A stretch of 64,000 bases of DNA from Uloborus plumipes (lineage: Eukaryota; Arthropoda; Arachnida; Araneae; Uloboridae): contig JAXGGA010003370.1 of the NCBI GenBank assembly GCA_038373865.1, forward strand, positions 40,032 to 104,031, written 5' to 3'. Position numbers and translations under genes: made by a program. The first letter of the stretch is position 1. The number at the start of each line of letters is the position of its first letter. This document shows positions 1 to 14,400 of this stretch, piece by piece. The notes beneath the pieces were generated by a model. It did no database searches. It saw nothing but the letters and a program-made list of their open reading frames with translations, and had not been told where the DNA came from.

Positions 1-1239
1 CAATAAATTAAAGAAAGTGTACTTTCTATGCTTTTAACAATAACCAGCAAAGTTTTTGTTTTAAAAACTGATAAAACTACAAGGATATTCAATTTGTATA
101 GTTAAAATTACAAACACCTTATGCTTTTCAATAAGTTGCTTTCTCTCAGAAAAAGAAACTAAATAAATCGAATTTTAAAAGCACTTTAGTCAGAAATTTT
201 CATGCTCTATAAAGTAACTTGTCTTTATTTTCCTATTGCTATTTATCTCATTTTTTAAGGATTTGTCGAACAAGCTGCAGAATGATATATGGCCTATATA
301 TTTTGCAGTCTTTCCCACTTAAAAATAGTTTGAAATGTGTTCTGACGGAATTTTCTCGTCTTCCATTGTTCTAAACGACCCAGGCATTTATACAGAAAAC
401 AGGATAGAAAAATTATTTCATTTTTTTCCATTTTCTTAAAGATTTATTTGCGAAAAACCTCTGTAATTTCTACGTAAAAAAAAGATATCTATCGATGAAA
501 AAAGTACGTAAAATGTAGCAACTACGCTTACGTCATTGCAAAATTTCATCACGTGCCGGTGCTGTGTAACATACTCACAGCCTCGCAAAATTTTTGCATA
601 AATTCAAAAAAAAATAGCATAAGCTTTATTACATTCATTATTTCTTTATCCATGAAACTGTAAGTTCTTATTCACTGTAAAACAAAGGTTTTGACGTAGG
701 GGATCGGGCTAAAATATAGTTAGTAAGGCCAGAAAATACATTTTGAGAATAAACTATTTTCTTCAGCGTCAGAGTACCCCTTAGGGGCAGAATAGCTCAC
801 TAGGAATATACAACATAATTTTTTAGGTTATTCAACAAAAGAAACATATTTTGCACCTTCAACTAAGACAAAATAGTCAATTAGAAAAAATAAAAGAGGC
901 ATCATGAACTTTCATTTAAATGAAAAGATGCTGTCAATCAACAAGCTATCCCAGAAAGAAAAAAGCAGAAAATAAATTTTAAAAATGTTAAGCAAGATAT
1001 TTGGAAGACAAAAAAAAATCCGTTGTTTATTCAGTCAAGTAGTAAATCTTACTAAAGGAACTGCCCTCATTGTGACCTCTTCGAACATAAACAATCAACA
1101 TTCCACATTATGCCCTTGTCATTAAAATCTAATTATTTATACCTGTTTTGAACGTGCCGGACAACTGACATGCATGACGGCATCGCTTATAAATAATTAT
1201 TTTTCCGAAAAAAAAAAAATGTTAAATCATCCTTAATCT
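1..1239. other. AT-rich DNA, no gene seen
   Basis: Very AT-rich sequence with frequent stops in all frames. I see no recognisable coding segment, RNA gene or element end here. Confidence 0.5.
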
Positions 1240-1243
1240 TAAA

Positions 1244-1640
1244 AGTAAAAGCAAAATTCACATTTCCGGTAATAAATTGCCAACATATACCTAAATATGT
1301 CACATAAGTATAATTAAAATAAGCATTCTACTATCCATTAAATATTTTCCGCATTTTTAATTGAATTATTGTAGAAAACCTTAACTTTTACTATCAAGAT
1401 CTTTAAATAGTTAATACTATATGCTATGATACATAATGGTTCCTAAAATTCAAATACATCAAAAGTAAATGTCGATGCTCAACTTTCCGGGAATAAAGTA
1501 CAAACAAATACCTAAATATATCACATTAATACAAACGGATTGATTATTCTACAGCCCATAAGAGTTTTCAGTATTTTTAATTGAACTATAGTGGAAAAAA
1601 TTCATTCTTACCATCAAAAATATATTCACAGCATATAGCC
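1244..1640. repeat. Diverged direct duplication (~215-bp unit)
   Basis: Two adjacent segments, near 1254-1450 and 1474-1640, share ordered blocks: a 'tttccgg-aataaa' block, 'acctaaatat-tcacat', 'ttttaattgaa' and a final 'atcaa' stretch. Spacing and order are kept although identity is moderate. It looks like an old local tandem duplication. I do not recognise the unit. Confidence 0.5.
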
Positions 1641-2143
1641 TCTTTCCTTAAATAAAATTTTTCAAAAGAAAATGCAGTAAGCAGAAATGTCAGATTTAGG
1701 GCCCATAACTGACAGCAATCTGTAGACAAGATATCTGAGGCTGATTTTTTTTAAAAAAGGATTCCGAAGTAACCTGAACTTGGCAGGAGCTCTGACACGA
1801 AAACACTTTTCTTTCCAGATCCCATTGATATTTTTATCTAAGTGCATGAATGTATTCTTGTGTTATATCTTGGAATGTCATATTTTCAGCCAAGATGAAA
1901 TGCTATATTTTATTCATTAGAGCAGTATTTTCTTTCATTATAAATGGTACTGCACGGGATGTACTATCAACATGTTTTCTTTCAATGTTGGAGTAAATGT
2001 ATGTGTATTTTATTACATGGAGGAATACAACTATTGTGCTTTTAACTGCCATATCTTTGACGTTTTCAATCAAAATAAGTAATTATTTAGTCATTTATGT
2101 ATGGTTTATTCATTTATTTTCATCCATTTATTGACTTTTTCTA

Positions 2144-2178
2144 TTATCTATCTATCTATATATATATATATATATATA
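2144..2178. repeat. TCTA/TA microsatellite
   Basis: A short run of TCTA units passes directly into (TA)n and ends at a TAGATG junction. It is a simple sequence repeat with no coding meaning. Confidence 0.9.
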
Positions 2179-2699
2179 GATGACATTTTTGAAGATTTTT
2201 TTTTTTGACGCAAAAAGACAATTAGATGTTGTCGTTATTATGAAAAAAACAAATTACAAATTACTTTTTAGGCATTTGCAAACATCACATAGGGGTCAGG
2301 GGGTAAGTACATCTGAGCCTTGTTCAACAAGTTTAGCTTTTTTTAAATTAAAAGCAGCAATAGCCATTGGCTTTGCCAACCACTCATTTAAAAGGAAAAA
2401 ACTAACAAAAAATGAAATTATCAAAATCCAATCCTTCAAAAAAAACTGCAATAGTAAACTTAATACACTTTCATTTGCCTTAGATAACAGCATTTAGGGG
2501 TAGATGGAAAATTATTGAGTAAAAAAATCATAAATAATTATTTTACTTTCCCTCCACGTAACACTAGTTGACACCAGTTACTTCACATTTGTAGACCTGC
2601 TGGAGAAGAAATGTAACTTAATCACTAAACTCACCTTTTTTTAAAGTGTCATCTCTAAGCAATAATGACACCTACAAAATTGATCGGAAGCACATGAAG

Positions 2700-3660
2700 T
2701 TCTCAGAATACTATGTGTTATCGAGTCGTCACTCAGCAGCAGTTTTGTTTCAAAAAATATGCAAGGGTAGTTGGGCAGCGACATGGATTAGCAAGTGACC
2801 ATAGACAATTGATAGCTAATTATCGTAATTACTTATTTGGCGCTTCCGTCAGACTTCGTGTAATCCTTTTTTCAGATAGGACTCGCACCAAGACTTCGGC
2901 CCGAACTGTGGCAAATCCAACGGCGCTATAACGGACGTTTCAGTCTGGTCCCCCGTTTGCCCGTTCGCCCACGCATGTATGGCATGGTGGCGCCCCAGGC
3001 TCAGGCAGTTAAGAGACAACAATGACCTTTTAACACAACACATATTACTCGAATTCGTTATTGCTCTGAAAAACCCAACTTTCTAACTCACAGATGTCAC
3101 AGAGTTCAAATGTATCCGAGTCTTCATTTTTAAGCATTCTTTATCAGGTAGTAACTAGGAAGGAAGTGGTGATTTTTCTTCGCCGAAAAAATAATTCAAC
3201 TATGACTTCAAATGTGGGCTAACATTTTGAGTTTGCTCGCCCTGAACGATTGAATGTTGAGTACTTTTTTCGACCTGCCAGCACGTGCGTATGTACCTAC
3301 CAACATATAACCAGCCGAAAAATCATTTTCAACCACCCCCAAGTTAATTACGACGATTTTTCTCGTGACGTCTGTATGTACGTATGTGCGTATGTGTGTC
3401 TCATAACTCAAAAACTATATGCCGTAGAAGCTTCTCGTTTGGTATGTAGGCTCTGAGGGTGGTCTAGTTGTGCACCTCCTCTTGTGGTTGCATTCGAATG
3501 TTCCCAAGGGGGTGTTTGACCCCTTTTTTTTTGGGTAAATCAGTGTTAATTTCAATGCAGACAAGTGATATGAATTGGTGCGGACCAATATGCGATATAT
3601 CGCCAAGCTTTTGGTCCAACTTGGCGACAAATTTGGCAAAAAAATTAATTTTTTGAATTT
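2700..3660. repeat. Unclassified interspersed-repeat-like segment
   Basis: GC content rises relative to the surroundings. The stretch from 3370 to 3440 (tandem GTATGTRC words followed by 'tctcataactcaaaaac') resembles a block often seen in arthropod interspersed repeats. No element ends or intact reading frame were found. Assignment as a repeat rests on pattern resemblance only. Confidence 0.35.
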
Positions 3661-4787
3661 TGGTTCAATATGGCGCTAATGGCGATAGTTTGCGAAAAAT
3701 CCACTTTATGATGTTAAAATCGGCGATATTTAGAAAATTAATCATTGTAAAACATTTTTTTACAATATTTCGTTGTAAACTAGGAGTGTTAATGTTTGAA
3801 TTGGTATCTTGGTCACTCCAAGCACTATTTTAACACTTAAGGCATCTACTAAGAAATTTATACGTAAAAGGAAGAAGTGTGGGGTCCACACCAGATTTTT
3901 AATCTTAAAAAAACTGCAGATTCGTGCAAAATTTAAAGACATATGGAGAAAAACTGCAGTTTTACTCAACTACTGGAACTTCAAATCGCTTCTGAATGAA
4001 ACGTATAGCTTCTTATACGGATTAGTCTGTTAATGTTTTTTTTTTTCTATTTATAGTTTGAATTACGAAACATATTCGTTATCCGTTATTTAAACAAAGC
4101 AGAGGCATGACGCATAAAATCATTTCAAAGTCAGACATGCAATTAATTTGCGATGAAGACATCTACAAATAAACATAAGTATATTATAATTTTCATAACT
4201 TGCATAAAAAAGCAGCATTTTTTTTTTACATAAAACTACTCTCTGTGCTTTGTGCCTGTTTTATAGATATATAGTAAATCAAAATGATAAGAGAAAACAG
4301 GACGTAAAAGAGTTTTTATGCGAAATATTGACTCATCAATTATACCATTAACAAAATGAAAACAAAAAAAGTAAATGTTATTAGTGTAGCTATATATTAG
4401 TACAAGGCCAAAATGTAACTTTAACCCCATTTGATTGTAATTTAAGCGGAAAAAAACATATATTTTATAGTTGCCTATTAAAATATGGCCAGAAGTAGAG
4501 GAAACTCTTGCCGTCATCTTGGATTTTAGGTGCATTATTGTTTTTGTTTTTTTTAACTGCTCACACGTACAATCATTCGTTAATAAATCAATTAGAATAA
4601 AATTACGCTGAAAAGCAGCTTTTATTACTTTCTCCAATATCTAATGCATTAAAAAACTTTTATGGCTGCTCTAGCACAAAAGCTCACGAAAAAACACTGC
4701 ATAAGCTCCGCTTCAAATGAAACGTAGTATATTCATATCCATATGGTACCTCCATATAAATATATGGTCTGCAATTGAATCTTTGAC

Positions 4788-5530
4788 ACGGTAATTTTAT
4801 CTTGATAACCCTGTTGTTTTCAGCAGCCCCATATGCAAAAAAAAAAAAAAATCCCAACTCTGTGTTCATGTATGCAAAAGGAAAATCATTTCTCGCGCAG
4901 ATAGTAGAGCCAAAAATTGAATGTCAATAATTGAGATCACATATTTCCTAATTAGCAAAAGGTAGAATTATGTTCTAACAGTTACAGAGACAGTAGAGAG
5001 ATTATACGTTAAACTCAATAATTCATTATATAGATATGAATGAAAGATTCGTGATGACAGCAGCATACCAGTTTAATATGAAATAAATGATGCCATCAGA
5101 GGTGCTGAAATAATAACTTGGTAGGACAATAGTAATACTGTATGAAACTTTGGCACGGTTTTTCAAAGTTTGGTACGAGTAATTTTATCTTGATAACCCT
5201 CTTGTTTTCAGCAGCTCCATATGAAAAAAAATGTTTCCCAAATCTGTGTTCATGTATGCAAAAGGAAAATCATTTCTCGCGCAGATAGTGGAGCCAAAAA
5301 TTGAACGTCAATGATTGAGATCACATATTTCCTAATTAGCAAATGGTAGAACTATGTTCTAACGGTTACATGAGCGATTATACGTTAAACTCAATAATTC
5401 ATTATATAGATGTAAAAGAAAGATTAGTGATGACTGCAACATACCAATTTAAAATAAAATAAATGATGCCATCAGAAGTGTTGAAATAATAACTTGATAG
5501 GAAAATAGAAATAATGTATGAAAATTATTC
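4788..5530. repeat. Local tandem duplication, two ~370-bp copies
   Basis: Copies at about 4788-5150 and 5168-5530 share long identical blocks: 'attttatcttgataaccct', the 'tgttcatgtatgcaaaagga' segment, 'tttctcgcgcagatagt' and 'gatgccatcagaggtg'. They differ by scattered substitutions and small indels, including the length of an A run. The arrangement is head-to-tail. No reading frame is conserved, so this looks like a neutral segmental duplication. Confidence 0.85.
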
Positions 5531-5559
5531 TGGTGCATAATATTGGTATTAAAAATTAT

Positions 5560-6888
<1,329 letters not shown>

Positions 6889-6999
6889 AGAAATGTCTAT
6901 TGCGCAAATCAGAACGAAATGCAGATATATTATTATCTATAAAGACCACGAAAATGAATGTTTAATTTTCAAAAAAAAATAACAATAATAAGAAACAAC

Positions 7000-9900
7000 C
7001 AAATATTAACATAATCTAAATACTTGTTAAAAGATTTCATTTCCTCTTATTATCTTGCTTCTATTACTTACCTAAAATCATTTACCTCTAGATCAACTCC
7101 CCCCCCCCTTTCCCTTTCATTCTTAATTACTTCACGAAAACATCAACACAGAACTTTCCGTTCATCTCCAACAAGTGTCAAGGCAAGCAAAACCTCACCA
7201 CTTCTGCCCAACAACCTAATCTTCTTCAGCTGCTGGTACGCTCCGGAAAGCTTGGGTACTTCAATTACTGCCAATAATGGCCTTAATTACTTCGCCTTAA
7301 TTTGTTTAGAAGAAAGTGGACGGCCAAGTAAATTCACTACTAAATGTCTTTTTTAAATTCCTTCTCGAGACGCGAAACTTGGTTAGGTAATTGTTTGAAA
7401 AGACTAGTCTCCTGTGTGTTTTTTTCCTATTCTGCTGAAAGTACACAGGCTAGGAAAAGAAGTTTTGATTTTTCAACCAAGACGAGCGAAAATAGGTATA
7501 ATGCTAATGCTGAAAAAAACCCAAAAATTTTCAATCCTGACAACTTCGCTAAGATAAGCTTTAGTGAATTCACTTTTTTATTGGTTTATATTTTCTAAAA
7601 ACTATCGTTTAAGATATTTAAAACTGAATTTGTTGCGGAGGAGCAAACAATTACAGTTGATTTTATATTTATCACTTCCAATGATTTGTCACATAAATAC
7701 AAATAGCAGGACACCTTCCAGAGCAAATGTGCAGCATTAATAATAAATATTAATAAGTTATTAACTAACAATAGATACATTTAAATGGCATCATCGTCTT
7801 CTAGTTTAAAAAAATAGCTTTTAATTTATAAAAAAAAAGAAAATAAAATGCATGTACGTACATCACGCCAAAGTATTTTTTAAAGTACTAGTGTCGTTAA
7901 GAAATGTATCTAGAGCAAACATAATTGCTACGTTTAGAAAGTACACTTTGTAACCGGCACATAAATTGTATATAATCGTTAAAGAACATCAATATTATAC
8001 TACCACGTACACTTTATAACATATTTCAATTAAATTTTAATAGTTCCTCTTTCGCATTTTTACCATAAATTTATGAAGTTCATAAGGTGGAATTTCTATA
8101 CGAAACCGAAAAACCTACATAAAACGAGCCCGCTTGTCTAAGAGTAAGTAAAGGGATGAGAAAATAAATTTATTTTCCCCACTTGACTTGTTTGAAAGTG
8201 AAAGAAATTTCCATAACATGAAAATATTTTTCACCGTTCTATTAAACCATGCAACTTTAAATCTCTCAAGAGGATCAGATTCGAGAATGGCGATACAAGA
8301 CTCTATTCTTTTATTTCATAAAACATATTGAGAAAAATTCTATCAGACAAACACAAAAACTTCTACTTCAGCTTACTACTCAATTTCACTTTTCTCTTCG
8401 CAATGCGCCAACTTGAAAAATTTATTTGGAAGAATAAAGAATAAAATTATTTTGAAGTATACTGGTCAAATCTGCTGTCTAAGAGTAATGCTTTGAAATC
8501 ATGTGATTTATTTCATTTCTTAAAACAATTTCTTTTGTAAATTTTCTATTTATTTCCTCAGATTTAAAGTATTTATGTGTTTCAAGGAACTCAAAGACTT
8601 TATTTCATGTACTGACATACTTTAGCTATTAAAGAATTGCTTTTGACTTTTACAATAACTGCTTTAAGAAGGAATTCGCTAGTAAACAGTATTGAAAACT
8701 CAATTGTAAGAGCATGTAAGTAAATAGTTCATAAACAACAATGTAGCAAAGCTCTGAGTAGTTGGTTCTAAAATTGTTTCTGAGTAACAGGCGTAGTCTT
8801 ACAACAGTTTATTTACAAATCCTTTGTAATATTAACATTTTTTAAACTTGTGAATTTCGTCCTTTTATATTTTCAGAAGTTAAATTTACAGTAAGGCAGC
8901 AAGGTAAGACGACTTTTTCTAACCTTTTAAATCCACTTTGCCGTTACTGGAAAATTATATTAAAATTTATATTTTACTTACTCCATTTATCAAGATATGG
9001 AGAAAGTTCACCGGATTTTCAGTTAGTTGCTCGTCTTTTTTTTTTTTTTTTTTTTAATCACTCTAAAATAAAAATCTTTTTTGGCTACACTAAGCACAAA
9101 GCTATTCTTTTTTTCTAGCATTAAAGACACACAACTTTAAATTAATCACAATCCTTCAATAGTACTAATAATTTTTAAACTAAACAAATAAGAAAACAAA
9201 TTACCAATTAAAGTGATCTTGCAGGTCATGCGCGAAATTGCTTTCGAAATACTTGTTTGAGTCACACCAATCAGATAAAAATACGTGGATTTTCTTTCTG
9301 TTTTTTCTTTATTCTTAAATTTTGTACTTTGTTTGCAACTTATTAATGTCTTATAGGTCGTCATCAGTTATTGAACTTTTAAAGGTGGAGATCCTAGCGT
9401 CTACTGAATATAGAATACACATTTTTCCCATTAAAACTCGCTTACACTGTACATGAAATAGAAGTTTCTCGGAGCATGTGTTTTCGGTACAGATTCCTCC
9501 TAATTGAAAACACATTTTAGGACCAAACTATACACATTAAAAAAAAATCCATGAATGGCACAAGGGAAAACCTCATCAGTATTATTTTTTAATAATACCA
9601 TCTACAGTTTGGTGGAGAAAGGAACTACTGGAAGTCTTTTTTTTTTTTTTTTTTTTTTTGTACGAAGCCCTGTTTGGCAGCTAAAATATTGGATCAAAAG
9701 AGGTGACGATGGCGGGAAATACCGTTAGCCAAATACTCAGTTGCTTTTTTATCAATATTAGCTTTTCTTTCTTTCTTTCTTTTTTTTTTTTGACGGAATG
9801 GGTTTTATTTTGCATGTACTAAAAGCCCTTGCCGTTTTCATATTGTAACAGTTTGTTTAAACGTTTAAGTAAAATAAAATTTTTAAAGAAAATGCATTTA

Positions 9901-10760
9901 CACTTTAAGTTTTTAACTTAAGTTTCTATACAATACGTGTGTTATAAGCGTCAACATAAACGTAGCTGTGACAAAAAAGAAGCAACGACATTTCTTATTA
10001 TTTTTGAACTTTAAAAAATAACAATAGTTTAGAAAAAACAGCTTTCTTGCATTTCAGAAACATTTTCTTTTTACCTAAACACGTTTTATCAAGAAATTCA
10101 AAAGTTTCTTCTACCGGAATTTAATGCATCTTTTAAGTTTTGTAAAAATTTTAAACACTATCCTTGGAAAAAATTCAGCTTTTCTGGGAGGATTTTCGTA
10201 TACGTTATGGAGAAAGCAATATCCTTTCTATGCTCCAAAAGTATAACTTTGAAACATTTTGCAGAAAGTGGCTTCAAACTTTTTTGTGTTCACTAGAAAA
10301 ATAATAATACTTGGATGTGATAAGATAAGTACAAGTTGATAAATTTGACTGTTACAATACTCTTATATAACTTTTAGGTTTACAAATATTCGTGTTCGTT
10401 CCATAGAGTATAATGTTAGAAAAATCCAAGTCTGAGAAGAAAAAATCTAATTAAGTAAATAAATTCGTTTCTAGTCATCTTTCAATACACTAACTAATTT
10501 GCTCTTATGAAAACTCGGTGCTGGCAAAAATATTGCAATTCTCTCACTGTAACTGCAACCATGCATACATAATTCAAACAACCGTGACTTAACTCTCGAT
10601 TCGCTTGGCTAAGAATATTCGCTGGCCGCTGGATTTCTAGATTTTATGAATATTCTTTGACCATCTTGAATTTATGAAAGCACACACGTGTACATATGAA
10701 GCAAAAATTAAAGGAAAGTAAATAAAGAACTTTTCTAATTTTGAGTTAAAACTAGATAAT
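7000..10760. other. Mostly unassigned DNA with poly-T runs
   Basis: 7080-7360 is less AT-rich and has a C run at 7099, but no recognisable protein in any frame. Homopolymer T tracts occur near 9038, 9640 and 9780. No gene, RNA or element boundary could be supported. Confidence 0.4.
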
Positions 10761-10811
10761 GCCAACGCAATATTTAATTGAAGCAATTGCACTCACAGCT
10801 CAGCTATTACA

Positions 10812-10857
10812 TTCCGAGACTGCAGTTTCGTCCTTATTCTGGACTCTTCAGTCAGGA
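10812..10857 (-). ncRNA. Type I hammerhead ribozyme, inverted copy
   Basis: Read on the minus strand, the order is: stem I strand TCCTGA, core CTGAAGA, stem II GTCC/GGAC with a 7-nt loop, GAAA, a minimal stem III around TGCA, and the GTC cleavage triplet. The 3' stem I strand carries one change that leaves a G-U wobble and one that leaves a mismatch. The core is intact, so activity is plausible though stem I is weaker than in the direct copies. Confidence 0.8.
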
Positions 10858-11109
10858 ATAGCCAATAGCCAAGCTGGAGGCAAAGATACTCTTATTGTAG
10901 CTAAGATTGCCAACAAACTATTCTGCCTTAGCCCTGGCTTATGGGCGGTAACTCTTCGCATATTTCCCAGCTTTTGTCTTCAAACTTTGAGTTGAGCCGC
11001 ACCATGGTTTGCGCACGTTCGCTGGTAAGATATTCCTTTTATCTACCAGTTTGTTGGTAATCTTAGCTACAATAAGACTATCTTTGCCTCCAGCTCGGCT
11101 ATTGTCTAT

Positions 11110-11155
11110 TCCTGACTGAGGAGTCCAGAATAAGGACGAAACTGCAGTCTCAGGA
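11110..11155 (+). ncRNA. Type I hammerhead ribozyme, complete
   Basis: All catalytic elements are in order. Stem I is TCCTGA (11110-11115) pairing perfectly with TCAGGA (11150-11155). The core is CTGAGGA (11116-11122). Stem II is GTCC (11123-11126) with GGAC (11134-11137), closing a 7-nt loop. GAAA is at 11138-11141, followed by a two-pair stem III capped by TGCA. The cleavage triplet GTC is at 11147-11149. The very short stem III is typical of hammerheads in Penelope-like elements and animal retrozymes, which are thought to act as dimers. Predicted self-cleavage falls between 11149 and 11150. Confidence 0.92.
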
Positions 11156-11346
11156 TGTCATAGCTGAACCGTGGGTGTATTTGTTTCAGTTCTGCTTTAG
11201 CCCTGGCTTATGGGCGGTAACTCTTTGCATATTACCCAGAATTTACTTTCAAATTTCGAGCTGAGCCGCACCATGGTTTGCGGACGCTCGCTGGTAATCT
11301 TAGCTACACTAAGAGTATCTTTGCCTCCAGCGCGGCTATTGTCTAT

Positions 11347-11392
11347 TCCTGACTGAGGAGTCCAGAATAAGAACGAAACTGCAGTCTCAGGA
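11347..11392 (+). ncRNA. Type I hammerhead ribozyme, second direct copy
   Basis: It has the same core and perfect stem I (TCCTGA 11347-11352, TCAGGA 11387-11392) as the upstream copy. One G-to-A change in stem II (GTCC/GAAC) costs a pair. The predicted cleavage site (after 11386) lies 237 nt downstream of the first, so double cleavage would release a 237-nt monomer. Confidence 0.88.
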
Positions 11393-11481
11393 TGTCATAG
11401 CTGATCTGTGGGTGTAATTGTTTCAGTTCTGCTTTAGCCCTGGCTTTTGGGCGGTAACTCTTTGCATACAATATTTAACTG

Positions 11482-14400
11482 TCTATCAATTTCGCTACTT
11501 GAAAAGGAGTTGTTCTACTAATATGCACTTATATTACGTTAAAGCATTATGTAGTATTGACATAAACTTTCAGTGATAAAATATGATTCCGAAGTCGATT
11601 TGCATGCTAAGAGACACGCGCGAAAAGTGACACAATAAAATTCCACAGGTTTGAAACAATGATTGTAACATGCACATATTTCAAAAACAATTTTCAAGAT
11701 AAATGGCTAGTTAACTTGCTTTGTTTAGAATTCAAATTGAAATAGGAGCATCTAAACTGCAAAAATATTTTAAAAGAAAAGTATTCAGTCTGAGAAACAA
11801 TAATTTGTATAGTGACGCTTTGTTAAATATTTATAACAATCTATTAATCTGAAAGTAAAACAAATCAATTGCTTCAACGTGAATTAGAAAATTAATGTTA
11901 CATTATCTGGAAAAGTTGTCAGATAAATAAACTTTACTCAGTCAAAGCAAATATTGAAACACATATATTGAGGTATCTTTGAAAAATATTTCCCTTCCGG
12001 CTTTCCTAGTCTAAAAGAAAAAAATATTCTAAAACGTAATATTACCATGATCGAAACAGCCAGCAATATCAGAAATAAAACATTTCGTAACAATTACCGA
12101 CAAATATTTATTGAAACCAATATGCATAAATTGATTCCCAAAGATTAAAAAGCCAAGAAGATTCAAGATGCACGTTTTAGTTTATTCTTACCCTTCGGCA
12201 ACACTTCTAGAGAGAAAAGTTTCGTGAATTTCAGGTGATACGCCATTAGAGATGGTAGTATTCTTCTCTGCGTAGAGTTAGTTCTAGTGCAATCGAAATT
12301 TAATTTATTTCAGACGTTGGAACTATGCATAATTATTTTGCTTAACACATGGCACTTTTGCATTAAATCTGAAGTTAAGTTTTCGTTGTTGTTTTACTTG
12401 GATTCTGAAAGAAGTGTCTTTTAAAATTATGACTTTTCGAAAGCATTATCATTTTGAAGTCATACGCCTCAAGTAAATTTAACTAGTTGCTTTAGAATAA
12501 ATTAAACCATAAAGGTAAAGTAATTTAGAATATATTTGTAAAAGTTCGGATAACTTTGCGTTGACTCATATTTTTTATAGTACAGTATATTTCATAAGTT
12601 GTCATTCATAATTTTTGTTGCAAAGTACTTGCTGTCTCGTGAGAAACTTTCGCGCGTGATAGCAGCAATTCTATTTTTTTAAAACTAATTTTTCAAAAGC
12701 AAGCATAAAATAAATATTTTTTTCGTCGAGTTCAAAAGAAAAAGAAATGACTTCTTACTGTTGTAGTTTTAGGAAAAAGTAAAGAAACATCAACAAAAAA
12801 AACACCTTTAAGAAATACTATTCATGCTAAATTAAGCACTTTCTTTTCAATTTAAAATGCAGCAGTTTAAAATCTTTTAATCGATTTAGATTATTTATTC
12901 TTGAAATTTTGATCAGAATTAACCGGTGAAAAAATTCAATCAAAAGCAACAAAACCTCAAGCAGCATCGAACATACGCTCTTCGTAATTTCTAGTGCAAC
13001 GTCTTATCTAACGACTCTACAGCATCTTAGTTGCCAGATGATATTCATTCAAGTCATGTGAAATAAAAAACAAAAACGAGGTATTTTTTGTCACAAAAAA
13101 ACTGTTAGATAGTGGGTCTACTTTTCGCCCAATAGCCGACATGATAGCTTTTTAAATGATTGATAACTCATAGACTTTGATAAAGAAATAAAGAAGTTTT
13201 CTCATGGTAACCTTAAAACAGTCAGAGAAATAATATATAAGATGAGTTATAAGTAGTATAAATCTTATTTTGTGATCTCACCAGAAAAATGTATCCACAG
13301 AACTTCATATATTTTAGATTTATATAACTTGGGGAAAAAACACTGAAAGTGGTTCAAAGCTACATGGACTGGTGCTATAAAACCCTAAATATTATAACTA
13401 TACTGGCAAAAACTTGTAAATTGATTGGGATTTTTTTCAAAAATCCTAACTAAAATTTGAAATGCAGAAGATTATGAATAAAATACCACTATCTAATGCG
13501 TACGAGAAGACATGCAATTGCATAAAATTCCTCAATATTCATTTAAAAAGAACACAATGTAAGTTGAAAAAAGATATACGTTATGATGACCAATTACGAC
13601 AAGTTAATTAGAAAAAGTAGGGGAGGAGCTATGGAGCCATCCAATAAGATTAAGAGTGGAGTTGATCGACGACGCTCAATTTAGTTTATTTGATCCTCTT
13701 AGAAATTGAGTTAACCATTAACTAGTAGAATCCTAAATGAAAACACGGTTCGTAAAACTCAGAAAATGTCTCTCCGTATATTTTGCTCCCATGCACTCAT
13801 CTAATCTAAACTAAGACATACCCGCCCAATTTCAGTGGTTAAAGGTATGTGTATTGCGTAGCACAGCATAACATACACCACCTCAACAATTCTACTAAAT
13901 ATTTTTTGAGATTACCTTGATTGTTTGGCCAATAACTTTACTACTACACCGTGAATAGAAAAAGTTTAAAGTGTAAAAAAAAGGAATTTTATACGCACAA
14001 CCGGAAAAAATATAGGCCGATTTATTTGAAGGATTTCTGAAATCATAGCATTTTAAACCGAGTTTCATATTACACGATTTTAACTCTTTTATATTTGACT
14101 TTGAAAATTTTCTTATACCACATTTATATAAAATAGAAATATTACCTTCTCTTCATAAAATGTTTTTTATTAAAAATATAATTAAAACTAAATTACAGTT
14201 ATATTTATTAAACTACCTTTTAATCAGTATTACATGAATGGAGTACATAAAATAAATTTTCCTCAGTAGCATAATGTAACGTTTCAAAATTCAGTTTATT
14301 TTCCGTTGCAACTTTGAAATAAATTCTGGCAAATAGTAAAGAATGGTTTTAGTAAATAACTCCCCTAGAGAGTATGGCTTCTAGTTTCAAGGTTAAAAGC

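Larger units (their letters stand above)
10768..11481. mobile_element. Retrozyme-like hammerhead array (one inverted and two-plus direct units)
   Basis: The insert at 10781-11468 is flanked by near-identical 13-bp direct repeats (CAATATTTAATTG at 10768-10780, CAATATTTAACTG at 11469-11481), a candidate target-site duplication. Inside, sequence up to about 10921 is a partial unit on the minus strand. From 10922 the same family runs on the plus strand as a partial unit to 11149, a complete 237-bp unit (11150-11386) and a partial third unit. Units share the blocks 'ttagccctggcttatgggc', 'gagccgcaccatggtttgc' and 'atctttgcctccagc' before the ribozyme. There is no open reading frame. The architecture matches animal retrozymes or the hammerhead-bearing pseudo-LTRs of Penelope-like elements. 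The first plus unit has ~30 extra bases between two TGGTA words relative to the complete unit. Confidence 0.85.

Noticed and set aside
2180..2497. 105-codon plus-strand frame after the TCTA repeat
   Set aside because: Lysine/phenylalanine-rich translation of AT-rich DNA, with no motif; composition explains its length.
4236..4637. 133-codon minus-strand frame
   Set aside because: Non-ATG start, AT-driven composition (Phe, Ile, Tyr, Lys), no recognisable motif and no splice or promoter context.
11108..11400. Interpretation of the 11-kb array as an ordinary satellite
   Set aside because: Intact hammerhead cores with paired stems, an inverted unit and flanking target duplication are better explained by a mobile retrozyme-like element.
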